The notes under the pieces were generated by a model. The model worked only from the letters and a program-made list of their open reading frames with translations. It was not told where the DNA came from and made no database searches. A stretch of 64,000 nt of DNA, from NCBI RefSeq assembly GCF_963678635.1, contig NC_087065.1, forward strand, positions 26,679,254-26,743,253, written 5' to 3'. The position numbers and the translations under genes are program-made. The stretch comes from Symsagittifera roscoffensis. Lineage: Eukaryota; Xenacoelomorpha; Acoela; Convolutidae. Below are positions 46,872 to 58,463 of this stretch, one piece after another (the first letter of the stretch is position 1; each line of letters begins with the position of its first letter).

Positions 46872-49864
46872 GCTGTCTGTCTCCTTTCAAATCCCTCCTG
46901 TCCCTTCACTTCCTGGGTCCAGAAGGTTTCCAGAGTAATCTGACACATTCTGTTCACGAACTCAGCTGTCTTTTCTCCGGCATTTTCCGCCAGGTTCACC
47001 TCCTTCAACAAGTAGGCGTGTATCTTAGTGATCATTACTGGGCCTTGCTGAAAAGCATCTGCACCCAATGCCGCTACTCTAGGATTCAGGTGTAGCCACT
47101 GGTTTGCTTCCGGCTTGGTTCTCAGCACCATCGCTTCCAGATGAGCTCTCGTCTCCAGTGAATTCTTTCTTCTCGTGTCTTCACTCGCCACTTCCATTGC
47201 TCGGAACCACAAGTCGTTGGACATTGCCGTGATCACTCGATGGTCATCATCTATTCCTGGTTTCAGTTTGAGTTGCCGACTGAAGTTGGACAGTTCCAAC
47301 CCCAGCACTTCGTCCAACACTAACATGTGTAGCGCGTGGTCCTTGAATCCTCTCATCGCGTTTGAGATATCTGACCATACTGCAGGCAGTTCAGCCTTAA
47401 GTGGCCTCAGGTTCTCCATTTCTATCATGCGATTCGGGGCTGATATGATCACATCATATTTTCCTTCCGAAAGTAAGGCTACCATTGCATACACAAATTT
47501 CAGTCCATCCGGGAGATGTGCATATCCCGGAGACAACGCAAATACTACTCTCAACGTCACTTTGTTGAATGATCCCTCCTTCGTCGCATCCACCACTTCA
47601 CCCATCGACTCCAGGATGTCTTTTATCGCTGGCCATACTGCGTTTTCTGCTGTTGCAGGATCTCTGAGCCTGCTCAGAAAACCTCTACTGTGTAGATGGT
47701 CATTGATAACAGCAAACACAATCGTTATCGGGTTCATTTCTGTCTGCCTTTGTACCCCTATAGCCAATGACACTGATTGCAATAGGTCTAGGTCAACTGC
47801 GGCCAGCATTATGACGTCCGGCCAAAACAAAGACTTAGAGGTGTACACGAACTCTGAATTCGCTACTACCATGATTTTGGCCTTTCTCATCTCTGCTTTG
47901 TCGTAGGCGGCGAAGATGGTCTCATCTTTCTTTATCGCTGTCAATCCGCCATATCTCTGGGCATCACCATCTTGGTTCACTAGTTTTGGGTACACTCTCT
48001 CCTTCACATGACCAGGTGGTGTCGTCAGTTGTCTAAATATCTTCACGTGTTGTCCAATCGGCGCTCTCGCCATCAGGAATCTTCCTGGTCTTTCTTCACG
48101 ATTCCTCTCATCATGGTTCAATCTCACATCTTGCAACGGTCTTGCATTCACAGGTCCCATTGTGTTGTTGGAGGGCAGTCCCTCCAAATCGGCAAATCTC
48201 AAGGCCGTCGTGGAGCTGAAATTTATGCTAGCGGCTATCAACCAGTCTACGCCGGTTATCGAGTACAATTTGCTGACGGATAGCATCGCTCCATTCAACA
48301 TCCTCCTTGCATCTTCGATGAAGCTTACTCTCTGGAGATCCAGCTTCATTAGTTCGTCTTTGTATATATGCCAAGGAGACGGTATGGACCTCGACCACAA
48401 CAATGAGCCTCTGCTCGGTCTTTCCTCTCGACTGGTACTCGTCGTCTCCGATCTAGTGTCCGATCTAGATGTGCCGGCTACTTCTTCGATTGGTTGGTTG
48501 ACAGGTCCTATCCTTCTCCTAGGATGAATTGTTCTCCTCATCGGTGCTTCTCCCAACCGATCCTGCACGTCTGTTCTTCGACCTGGTTCGCTGGAGCTTT
48601 GTTGCCGGTAATTCGTGACGGCTGGGACCGTACCCAGGCGTGTTTCCAGGCTAGGAGGCACAAAGGTGGTAATTACCGCATCACTCACCGTTCCCCCTTC
48701 CTTCAGCACTCCTGTGTCAAAGAGTTCTGCCTCCAGCTCCTCCAATCGTTCTTGGAAGACTCGATTCAACCAAGCTTGTCCTTCGATACTGTCGAAGTGG
48801 ATGCCATCCGTGGTCAGTCTGGCCTGATCCATGGCTCTCAACTCATGCTCAATGTCCATGAGGATCATCCTTCCGGCATTTCGATTTGCTAGGTTCCTCA
48901 AGATGTTGTTTCATCTTACGACTCCCTCGTTGTGCCTTCTTCCTGAGGCTGTCAGGCTTCTCGTATTCATTGGCACAGTGCAAACGGTCAGTACCGCGCA
49001 ATTGAATTTCTACCAGAGGGTAGTAAACAAACACACCATCATTGACTCCCATAGTGCTTCCTGCTCGTCTGAACCTCTGGAGATGTCATTCGTCCCAACT
49101 AAGATCATCACATTGGGGATATTCCCTGGATTCATCAGTTCCACTATCCGATATAATTGGGCTATTGTCGCGCCTCCAAAGGCCATCACCGTGGTGACCC
49201 ACGAGGTCCTCAAATTCGACAGCACTCTGACTAAACTGTCTCCCAATATCAGGTGAGATATCCCGAGTGGTGGTTGCTGCAGGTTCACAGCCGGGCTCCA
49301 GGTAGCTCGATTGAAGCAGGCCCTCGGATCTGTCTCCGGAACTCCCGTGAAATCATACTTCAATTGATTATTCTTCTGCACGTCTATTACACGAGACACT
49401 TTCTTCACTGGCATCTTCCGTACTTTCCTCTCTGGGATTCTCGAGCTCCCCATGAGTGGTGTCACGTTACTCATCCCTTGTCTGATTACTGTCTGGGAGA
49501 GTTGTACTCTGCCCGTATCGTCAATCGTTCCATAGGGTGCGATCACCCCGGAACCTGGTGCATTCTTGTTAGCGACCAATCGTCCAGCTGTCTCTATCAG
49601 TTTTCTCACTGTCTGTTCTACGACGGGATCACCCAAGGTGTCACTAGGATCCGGGATTGTTACTCGGTTCGTCTCTGCTGGAAGCCGTGTCTCCGTTGTT
49701 TGACTCATTTCTCGAGGTGTCAAGAGCTCCATCGGGGACTGCCCACGAGGAATATCCCTTGCAGGTATCACTTTCTCAATGGCCGTTGTCAACGCCACCT
49801 GTTCCAATCGCTCTTTGTATTCCTGCCTTAAGCGTTCGACCCTGCTTTTTGTTGCAGTCTTCAA
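46865..49864 (-). pseudogene. Retrotransposon accessory ORF1, main part: SGNH/GDSL hydrolase domain plus long C-terminal region; two in-frame stops
   Basis: A single frame holds the SGNH-hydrolase blocks in order: block I LILGDSLVR (Ser codon near 49236), block II FGGATI, block III ILVGTNDIS and block V TTDGIHFDS with Asp and His near 48807 and 48798. All catalytic-type residues (Ser, Gly, Asn, Asp, His) are thus recognisable. Between blocks III and V the frame is cut by TAG (49012-49010) and TGA (48913-48911), 32 codons apart, with similarity continuing through, so this copy cannot make the whole enzyme without read-through. Family knowledge: such domains (also called OSK-like) are esterases/lipases or, in Oskar, RNA-binding. 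Beyond the domain lie about 550 residues with no firm match. The frame ends in TAG overlapping the next ATG. Confidence 0.85.
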
Positions 49865-50459
49865 ACAACTTTCTCCACATGTCCCGGTCTTCCTCCATCG
49901 CCAGCATGGTCTTCGTCATATCGTCTAACTCCTTCTTCGTACTTCTCAGCTGATCGTTCATCTCGTCCAGATCTTGTATGGTTTGGTTCGTCTGAACCTT
50001 CTGCGTTACTTTCGCCCTTTTTGGTGGCACAGCTGCTCTCAGTGATGAACCAGACGAGGTCGCCTCGCTGTTCATCTCCCGATGCATTCTCGTCAGCCCA
50101 GGTTTAGGCTTAGAGGGCATTGGCATCTCACCTGGTTGGTAAGTCCTAGAACTTCCCAATCCAGGCTCATTCGCCAAGTCACTCCCTGAGAGAGCCCCGT
50201 TTCTCCACCTCATCACTCTCATGTTATGGCGGTCTAGTACTCCTCTTTCTCCATATGCTGCCATCAACAGGACTTCCGTGGGGCGGTCCCCACGGTTGTC
50301 GTGCCCCAAGATGTTGATCAGGGCGGTCAGCAACATGACCACCTCTGGGTCCTCCAGAGCGAAGTCTCGTTCGATCAGCCGACGATAGATCGCATCTACC
50401 ATCGGTCCTACATATGCCTCTGCCAGGTCCATCAATTCATCCAGGTTGAAGTTGTCCAT
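49776..50459 (-). pseudogene. Retrotransposon accessory ORF1, N-terminal part, shifted out of frame with the SGNH part
   Basis: A genuine ATG at 50459. The first 100 residues are helical and acidic (DELMDLAEAYVG...EDPEVVMLLTALINILG), followed by a basic, Ser-rich linker and then a coiled coil (IQDLDEMNDQLRSTKKELDD). The coiled coil continues in the next frame (RVERLRQEYKERLEQ) after a +1 shift in a five-A run near 49850. The shift is therefore either a one-base insertion, a programmed event, or an assembly homopolymer error. The ORF starts 390 nt after pol. Confidence 0.75.
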
Positions 50460-50849
50460 TCTATTCTTTTCAAGTTTGATTTGATTCGATTCTTTGACTC
50501 AAGTGAGTAATTTAAATGATCAATCAGGATCTAGAAAAGAAATCACGAATGTCACACTTGTCAGTTTCACCTTAACATATATCGTTAAAATTTGCTTAAA
50601 ACAGTTCAGATAAAAAGATATTTATCCTAAAATTTGTTAAAATCAGTTGGTTTCTAAAATTTTGGAATTCGACCTAAGATTGGACAGTCCAAACTTTGGA
50701 TCTATTCCCAAGATCGTCATTCAGTTGTTCATGGTCACTAACCCCTACTTACCCATGATCTTAATAACCTAACACATAACATAACATAACACACATATCA
50801 CATGTTACACACAACTTAATCTTTGGCCTAACACTCTTTCACACTTCAC
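50460..50849 (-). other. Pol-to-accessory intergenic spacer of the retrotransposon
   Basis: 390 nt, AT-rich, with an acata/acataac-repeated stretch at about 50770-50800 (plus strand). No ORF. It is the only sizeable gap in the coding array and so the natural place for a splice acceptor, an internal promoter or a ribosome-entry element serving the accessory ORFs. I cannot point to a specific motif. Confidence 0.4.
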
Positions 50850-53800
50850 TCAGCCTATACTTAAGTAATATTTCTTATGTAGATATACTTGTATGTTTGT
50901 ATCAGAGAATATCACGTGTACAAGCGCGTACAATTCCCGAGGATGCAGTCTTCCTCTGTTTTGATCGTACACTGGAAGCGAGAGCTCCTTCACGTCCATT
51001 TCCACAAGGAAGTCCCTCAGCCTCGTCAAAGACAAGACTAGGTTTTCTGGGTCCACGTGCTGCTTCTCGGTCGCCCTCGTTACCAAGAAGCATAAGTACT
51101 TTCCCGGTATCTGCGACACCGCCGGAGGTAAGGCTGCTACGCCCCCTATCCCTGGTCTTTGCTTCCAAAGGAATTCCACGTTTTTGTATTCTCTCTTAAA
51201 ATCTGCCGCTAACGCTGTCCTAAAACTCATGTCTGCGGTGATTGCTATCGCATATGTTCTGTTTGTGAGTATGAAATCACTGTCTGTTAGTATTATGTTA
51301 CTAGAATATTCATTCGGTAAATTAAAATATGACTCAACTACCCTGCCTATGCCAGGTTTCTTAGGTTCTTCGCCTGTTTCTGCTTCTAAGTCTCCTGTTT
51401 CTCTTGCTATTCTCAACTTTTTTATTATCAGGTTTTCAGTGTGGGTAAGTCCTACCCCCACTCCCCGGACAAAAATATCCATCGGCGTCCCCGTCGATCG
51501 CATACCGGATATCAAGTCAAGGTTAGAAGCTGGAATGAGAAGTTGTCCTTCCTGGGCAGCCCAGGAAGGATCATCTCGTTCGATCTTAATGTATTTCGCG
51601 CTTTCACGATCTACGTCTTGAATCGTAACGCTGGTCTCTTTAGGGTCTGATGTCATTTCGTTCAGCCACTCTAAGACACGCAGGTTCGTCAGGTCTTGTT
51701 CATTTGACTGCTGTTGCTCATCGTCGAATTCTACCTCGGGTTTCGACCAGTCGTCAACCCACTCATCGTTGTGATCATCGACTAGGTCAATGTCTTGTGA
51801 CACGGTTATTTCCTCTAAACCCACTACTTCCTCCACTATTCTCTTCAGATCTATCCTATCCACTACAAAGTCGTCACCGTAAGGATTGTATTTCTTTCTT
51901 GGTCTCGTCCCGTCCTTCTGACGAGTCCGCATCGTGAACGGAAGATCTGGTTCCAAGTTCTTGGGAACCTCTATCTTTTCGGAATCCTGCCAATCTTCCT
52001 CTGCGTAGGGCAAGGTTTCATCGTCCGTTTCGATCTGTTCGTTTGGATCCAGGTCCAATGGTGTATCCGTGCCTTCCTCTACGACTTCGTTTCCATCGTT
52101 CTTCTCCCTGGTGCCTTTTTCATTGACCTCACAAGCAGGATCCATCATTAGATAATCCCCTTCTTCCATGTCTGCAGGTATACACCAGTCTTCTGTCGAT
52201 GGATTGTGTGGCTTGATGTTCTCGTAGTGGGCGGCTCGGCCAGTACTCAGTCTATAAAAGCGTCCCTCCTGGTGCACCTCCGTAATCATGAAGGGTCCGC
52301 TCCATTTCTTTAGAAGTTTCTTTGTCCCTTTCGGTGGTATAACGTTCTGAAATACCCATACATAGTCTCCCACCGAGTAAGCTTTTGCGCCAGCTGCTTT
52401 CTTGTCGAATCTTTTCCTTTGCATTGCCTGTGCTTGCTGAGTATTTTGACTGCACAGATCGTTCAACTCCTGTTGACGTCTGATCACATCCCTTACGTAA
52501 ACCTGTGGAGATGTTTTCTTTCCCTCATACTCTGGGTACAAGAATGTCAAGGGTAAAGACTTCTCGTGCCCCGTCAGCATCATGTGTGGACTGACCCCAG
52601 TGGTGGAGTGTTGCGTGCTATTATAAGCTCCCATCACCTGTGGAAGGTATTTGTCCCAATCGGTCATGTACCTGGAGCAATATACCCTCAGCATCGACAC
52701 TAACGTCCTATTCTGTCTTTCCACTAAGCCATTCGTTTGAGGGTGGTATGTCGTGGAGTGAGCCTGAGCGACCTGTGAGCGTCTCATAAGCTCTTTCGTA
52801 AGCTCTCCTACGAAAGCTGTTCCATTATCCGATTGAAACGTCATTGGACAACCATGTCTTGCTATCCACGTGTTGATCAGGTGGTCGCATGTCTTTTCCG
52901 CCGAGGCTGTTATGCAGTGCACGGCCTCTGCATACTTCGTGAAGTGATCTATCATGACCAAGACTTGGTTATAACCGCTGTCTGTCATGCATATCTTTTG
53001 GTGATCTATCTGCACCACCTCGTTGAATTCAGACGACTCAATCGATTGTAAAGGAAATCGTAATTTCCTTGGATCCTTGACCTGTTGGCATGACAGGCAC
53101 GCTGTTACCCATTTCTCACATGCCTTTTTCATTCCAGGCCACTCAAAGCGCTTCAGGATCCTCTGATACACTTTGTCGATCCCTTGATGGCCCATCTGAT
53201 CATGCGACCTGAATAATAGTTCTGTCTGATAGAGTTGCGGCAACACTATCGCGTTATATTTGTATAAGACCTTGTCTTCTTCTCTTCTCCTGCAAGCCAC
53301 GATCCCGTCCTTGTTCAGATATAATCTCCCATCCTTCTGCATGAAGTATTGTCTCAGGATCCTATAGCTATCTTCTTCTAGGTCACCTTTGTCAGGTGCA
53401 GTGTTTTCTATCCACCTTTTTAGGTTGCTTGTCATGCGATCATTTCTCTGCGCCCTTAGAAGGTCCGAGAGTCTGTATCTCGCCTTCAAGTACGTCTTCA
53501 TGACTCTAATCTGACTATTCAGCTCGTTGGGCTGATGTGTGTCTTCTTCCATCTTAACGCACCAAATCTTCGCCAACGGTTGTGTTTCTTGCTGAAACGG
53601 CTGAAGATCAGTCCTGACTACCTCTTTCTGCGGCAACAGGCTTATCGAACGTTTCGATACCGCTATCGTTTCTAAGTCATCCGCTGCGTTATCAAAGACT
53701 CTTTCGCTTGGTATTAGGTAGCGATCACTGTCAGGATCCTGGTACACCTCTCTGTCCAGGTCTGTCGCCCGAGTTTCCACTAGTAGCGTGTGTATCGCCA

Positions 53801-54785
53801 GTTCTGACAGTTCGGATCCCGAACTCGAGTTCCTGTCTGAATAGGTGTCCATTCCTGAGTTTCGGGAAGCATCCTCCGTCGAAGAGGTTGTGCTGGAGAC
53901 TGCACGCTCCTCCAGATCATGTCTGTGCTTTCTTCGCATCCACCTGAACTCCCCGGACAAAACCTTGTTCTCTGGGTCCTGTCTCTCGTCAGGAATTTCC
54001 TCGTTTATCTCAGACTCCCCGGACAAATTTCCTTGTCCCGGGTGTTGATCTTGTGATTGCCGGTTTTTCTCCTCATCCTTCTCCCCGGACAAATAGTCTT
54101 GCGGCAGATTTTGTTCTACAACTCCACCCTCTTTATCCCGGTCTACAAAGGTGACGGTTTTCTTTCGCTTGCTGCTCCCCTGTTCTTTCTGTCCGTAAGA
54201 AGTACTTGTTAAAATCTCCTGGGGTATTGAGGATACTAGTTGCTGAACTATTGTCCTACAATCCCTTTCGTTCTCTTTGTGCTGTCGTCTGGACGGCATG
54301 ATCTTCACCTTCTCAATGACTGTTAGCGATGCCACTGCTGCTGTCCACTCGGGGTCATCTCTGGTCACTTCTCTTTCTAACAATCCACCCAGCATCCGCA
54401 TCACTTGAGGTGTGACTTGCACCGTTTTATCCAATAATGAGAGGCTGTTTATATTCATGCGAGAGAGTTCTTGCTGGACCAGGTTCGAACGCAGCAACAA
54501 ATCCAAGGGGACCGGATCCTCCTTGGACAGGATCTTTATCTCGTTTGCTTTCCCTACAGGTAACTCAGGGTGCCCTGGAATTGGATGTCCTGATTTATCC
54601 AACCATCTCGTTAAGGGAAGCGCTTCATAAGTTTCTTTGTCCAGAAACGAGAATCCCTCCTTTATTTCCGCCTGATTGGCCTGCTTCTGCTCCAATCTTT
54701 CATAGAACTCAGTTTTCTTGCTGAGGCTGTCAGCATTCTGGTGTTTATCACGCATCCTATGTTCGATTATCATATGGTAGGCCAT
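50850..54785 (-). pseudogene. pol: Pol, part 3: RNase H tail, long linker, integrase, GPF domain and macrodomain-like C-terminus
   Basis: 1311 codons open. The first 20 residues finish RNase H (NADSLSK); they are out of frame with the preceding part because of one extra base at about 54782. A linker of nearly 480 residues contains three LSGE repeats. The integrase zinc finger (HX4H near 523, CLSC near 560) precedes the catalytic core: QIDH near 590, QSDNGTAF near 653 and GLVERQNR near 686, the DDE triad. A GPF domain (WSGPFMITEV) lies near 831. After an acidic region, residues 1160-1308 resemble a macrodomain: ...GIGGVAALPPAV..., GKYLCFLVTR, ENLVLSLTRLRDFL, VKELSLPVYD and ALVHVIFSDTNIQVYL follow the TARG1/OARD1 pattern, but the catalytic-Asp loop is altered. 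Confidence 0.9.
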
Positions 54786-55644
54786 CCAATCTTACTATCC
54801 ATCTACCAATATAACTCTGATCCATCGAGTAGGTCTTCAACCAGGATAACGCTCTGTTGTCCACGCGTAACTTGAAGGGAGCGCTCCCCAAGTATGCACG
54901 GTACTTCTCCACGAAGGTGACTACTGCAAACATTTCTGCTTTTGGTGCGCCATATTTCATCTCTGTGTCACTCAAGACCTTGCTGCCGTATGCAATGGGA
55001 CGGAGAACTGTTCTTCCGTTCCATTCTTGCTCTTGATGCAAGATTCCTGAGATGGCCACCACCGATGCGTCTGTGTCGAGAACATACATGCCCTCTTCTG
55101 TAGGCATGCCCAGCACTGGCGCTTCGCACAGTTCCCGCTTTATGTTCTCGAAAGCAACCTGTGCCTCATCGTTCCATTCGAACTTTTTCCCTTTGTTGCG
55201 CATCAGCTTCTGCATCGGGTACACCTTGTCCGCATATCCTTTTATGAACTCGCGGTAATAATTGGCAAACCCCAGGAAGCTCATTAGCTGTGTGTCCGTC
55301 CTCGGAGCCTTCCATGTCAGCACAGCCTCTACTGCTTCCGGATCTGGCCTCACACCATGCCTGTCCACCATTCTTCCCAGGTACTTGATCGAATCCCTAA
55401 GGATTTCACATTTCGATGGTTTGCATTTCAAGCCTGCTCTTTTCATACATCCGAAGACCTCATCGAGCCGATCAATGGGATCCTCCAGGGTCGGTGTCGC
55501 TATGACTACGTCATCCACGTAGCACATCAAGAGATTCCCGTACTTTTTGGTCACTCCTGTCAAAGCCTGAGCCATCAGCCTTTGAAAAGTTGCTGTTGCA
55601 TTGCACAAGCCGAAGGGCATCCTCTTCCACTGGTACAACCCCAA
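54757..55644 (-). pseudogene. pol: Pol, part 2: reverse transcriptase C-terminal half and RNase H
   Basis: Contains RT motif B (RMPFGLCNATATFQ), the catalytic CYVDDVV box, MVDRHGVRPDPEAVEAV and YLG, then RNase H with VLDTDASVVAISGIL, AEMFAVV and RVDNRALSWL. It is open from a TTG with no conventional start and overlaps part 1 in another frame, so RT is split by a -1 shift at a six-A run near 55670. It ends after a one-base insertion near 54782 takes the frame to a stop. All motifs are intact within the piece. Confidence 0.9.
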
Positions 55645-58463
55645 TTCGCACGCGAAACCGGTTTTTTCCTATCCTTTTTCCGCAAAGGAACCTGCCAGAA
55701 GGCAGAACCTAAGTCCAATGTGGTGAAGAACTTGGCATCACCAAGTTTAGATAGGCTCTCGTCTATTCGCGGTATCGGGTACGCATCTTTTATCGTTACC
55801 GCGTTCAAGTAACGAAAGTCGCAACAAAATCTAAGCTGCCCCCCTTTCTTTTTCGCCATTACTACTCCGCAAGCCCATGGCGATTTCGAGGGTTCTATCA
55901 TGTCGTATTCAAGCAACATTTCTATTTCCGCTCGGCACGCTTCCGATTTATGTGGCGTCATTCGCCTTGCGCCTTCCCTATGGGGAACGGCGCCCTCTTC
56001 TAGTTCGATTTCGTGTTCGACGAAGTTACAGCAACCGATGTCCGCCTTATGTTTTGAAAATACCTCGGCGTTCCGATTTAGGAGGTCCCGCAATTTTTCA
56101 AAATCTCCCTCACATATTTTCCCTTTTAAATGTTCTATTTCTGGCAAAACCGGTTTGTCAGAGTCTAGTTCATATGACGAGGGGCGTTCCGGAAAATTCG
56201 AGCAGCTTGATAAGCCGTCGTCCGTTTCGGATTTCATTGAAAACAATTTATGAATAGATTTTAATTCATTAATTCTCTTTAAAATTTTATCTTTATTTGC
56301 ATGATAAGGACAGTCTTTCACACCATATTTCTTCAAGTTTTGTGTCTCCTCATAGTCGGTCCTCATCGGCAAAGCGTACCCAAGCTTCTTTCCACGCTGG
56401 ATTGAAACCGTGGTGTCCAGTGTGTTCAACAACACACTGACACACAGTCCGTTTCGCGTTACCGAGAAGCTCCGGCCTAAAATCACCGAACTCTGACTAT
56501 TTGGATTCGGTACCAAGCAAACCTGTTTACTATCACTCAACGAATTTAAATTTCTCATTCTAAAAATTGCTACTACAGCTTGTCCTGGTTTTAATTTTAC
56601 TTTTCTATCCAAAAAAACTGGTACCTTATTTTCGTCTGTTATTATCCTATTAATTGGTCTCTTAACATACTTTCGGTCCGGGTTTCTAATCCGTATCAGA
56701 CCGTTGTTCAAATCAATCATCACGTCAAAATTCCTGACAAAATCTCTGCCCAAGATGAATTGGTCGGCATCGTCCAGATTCTCTACCACCAGGAAGCTCA
56801 TCCAAAGATCTCGTCCTCCCATGTGAAGGACCGTTATCGGTGTTCTTCCGGCTACGTAGATGGCTCCTCGATTTGCGGCTGCCAGTCGGAGATTCGTAGG
56901 AATCAGATCTTCCCGCGTGAAGCCTATTCTTTCCCAAGTTTTTATCGGCATCACACTCACTACCGCTCCTGTGTCCAGAAGCCCTGTGACTCCGATTTTT
57001 GTTCCGTTGGTGTCGAGCAGATGTGCTGTCACATCTGCTTCATATCCAATGTGTACTGCGTCTTGTTCCATCATGGCGTCATGGCCTATCCTGCGGACCT
57101 TGAGTTCCTCTTCTCCCAAATAGATCTGCCCTATTTGGTCATCATCTGTTGTTACATAAGTCCTGGTGTAGATACTGATCCCATCCACGTTCAGCATCAC
57201 TTGATACGGCCCATAGACTTCTAGGTAGCGTCCATGAAGTTTCTTCATGCGAGGGCCACCCGTCGTTAGTAGTGCCCTCACAGCCCTCGACTCGGTGCGT
57301 GGCTCCATCTGCCTCAGATAGTCCGCATATGTGTCCAAATGCATCAAAGTGAACTCAGACGGTTCACTCAGATTTCTGATTACCTGATGCCCTGCCACCG
57401 AGATTATCGACTGTATTTTAGTTCCTTGCAGTGCCATACCGAACCTCTGACCAGAGATAACATTAAGTTTCATGCTCAAGCTGCTTGGTGCTTTTGCCTC
57501 TTCAACTTCCGTTGCTTCGAAGGCGTTCAGTTGCTCCTTTAATTTTTCATTCTCCAGCTCGAGTTTCACCTTTTGTTCAATCTCTTTCGTCACTAGTTCC
57601 TGCTGTACTCTATTTATAGCATCCCTCGCAGCTGCCCTATAATCGATTTTGAAGTCATCGGCCGCAGTTGCTGGTTCCGGTTCACGTGCTTCTTCTGTAA
57701 CCGCTTGCATCTTCTTTGCTACCAGCTCTTGAGGTTTATCCTTTCTGCGTGCCTCCGCTTCACTCAAAAGTCGAGCATTGCTGGCTTTCACTCCTGACAA
57801 AGCTTCTTCATGTCTTGGATGCTTGATGTCTGCCACTGCATCCCAGAATTGCGGACAATCTGATTTAAAATGACCTTCCAAGTTACAAAAGAAACACCTC
57901 GGGCCGAATTTCGCAATTACTCCTCTCATGAAATCCTCATGATCCAACTCTGACGCATCTTCGTCCTCGAGGCTAAAGCCTATTGCTTTCATGCCTTGTT
58001 TGTAAGCTGGGCATGCTGACACATGATGGTCTGTTGAACTGCAATTAGCACAAGAACGTCTCTTGTCCATATCATCCCTCGGTTTGTACCAATTGTTCCC
58101 TTGGTTTGCTGGTCCGTTGTTAAAATTTCCATAATTGTTATTGTAATATCCAGATCTCGAAGGAGGTTTCAACAAAAGATACTCTTTTGATTTGAGCCTC
58201 AACTCCTCCGGTGTTGGCGCATTAGTTGATAGTGGTGTGTAATGCGTTGCTAGCATCGTACGAAGTTCATCATTTTTCACACCATCGATGAATTTTGAGG
58301 CTACGGCCAGGTTCATCCTTCGGTTTGACTCATCCGGTTGGCTGCGTCTTCCCAGCATTTCTAAATCATCGAGAAACTTGTCTATTGTTTCATCTTCTCG
58401 TTGCCTCCGTTTCTCGAAGCGCATCATCGCCTGGTGCCCCTGCACCCCTGATCCGAAACGGTT
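55575..58463 (-). pseudogene. pol: Gag C-terminal part, protease and reverse transcriptase N-terminal half
   Basis: Continues the gag frame after an in-frame TGA. It starts in the second half of the capsid domain (FEKRRQREDETIDKFLDDLE), then two CX2CX4HX4C zinc knuckles (residues 132-145 and 184-197), a coiled region rich in Lys/Glu, and a retropepsin-like protease with GLLDTGAVVSVMP near 487 and FILGRDF near 564. RT begins near 810, with LRFCCDFRYLNAV and TTLDLGSAFWQVPL. The frame then leaves RT at the A-run near 55670 and ends 30 codons later. Gag and Pol share one frame here, with no gag stop other than the disruptive TGA. Confidence 0.9.

Noticed and set aside
47175-47906. 243-codon plus-strand ORF
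   Set aside because: Antisense shadow of accessory ORF1; the minus frame carries the conserved protein.
55575-55690. Programmed -1 frameshift between two Pol parts
   Set aside because: The shift lies inside the RT domain and the A-run is not in the frame of a canonical slippery heptamer; a one-base indel is simpler.
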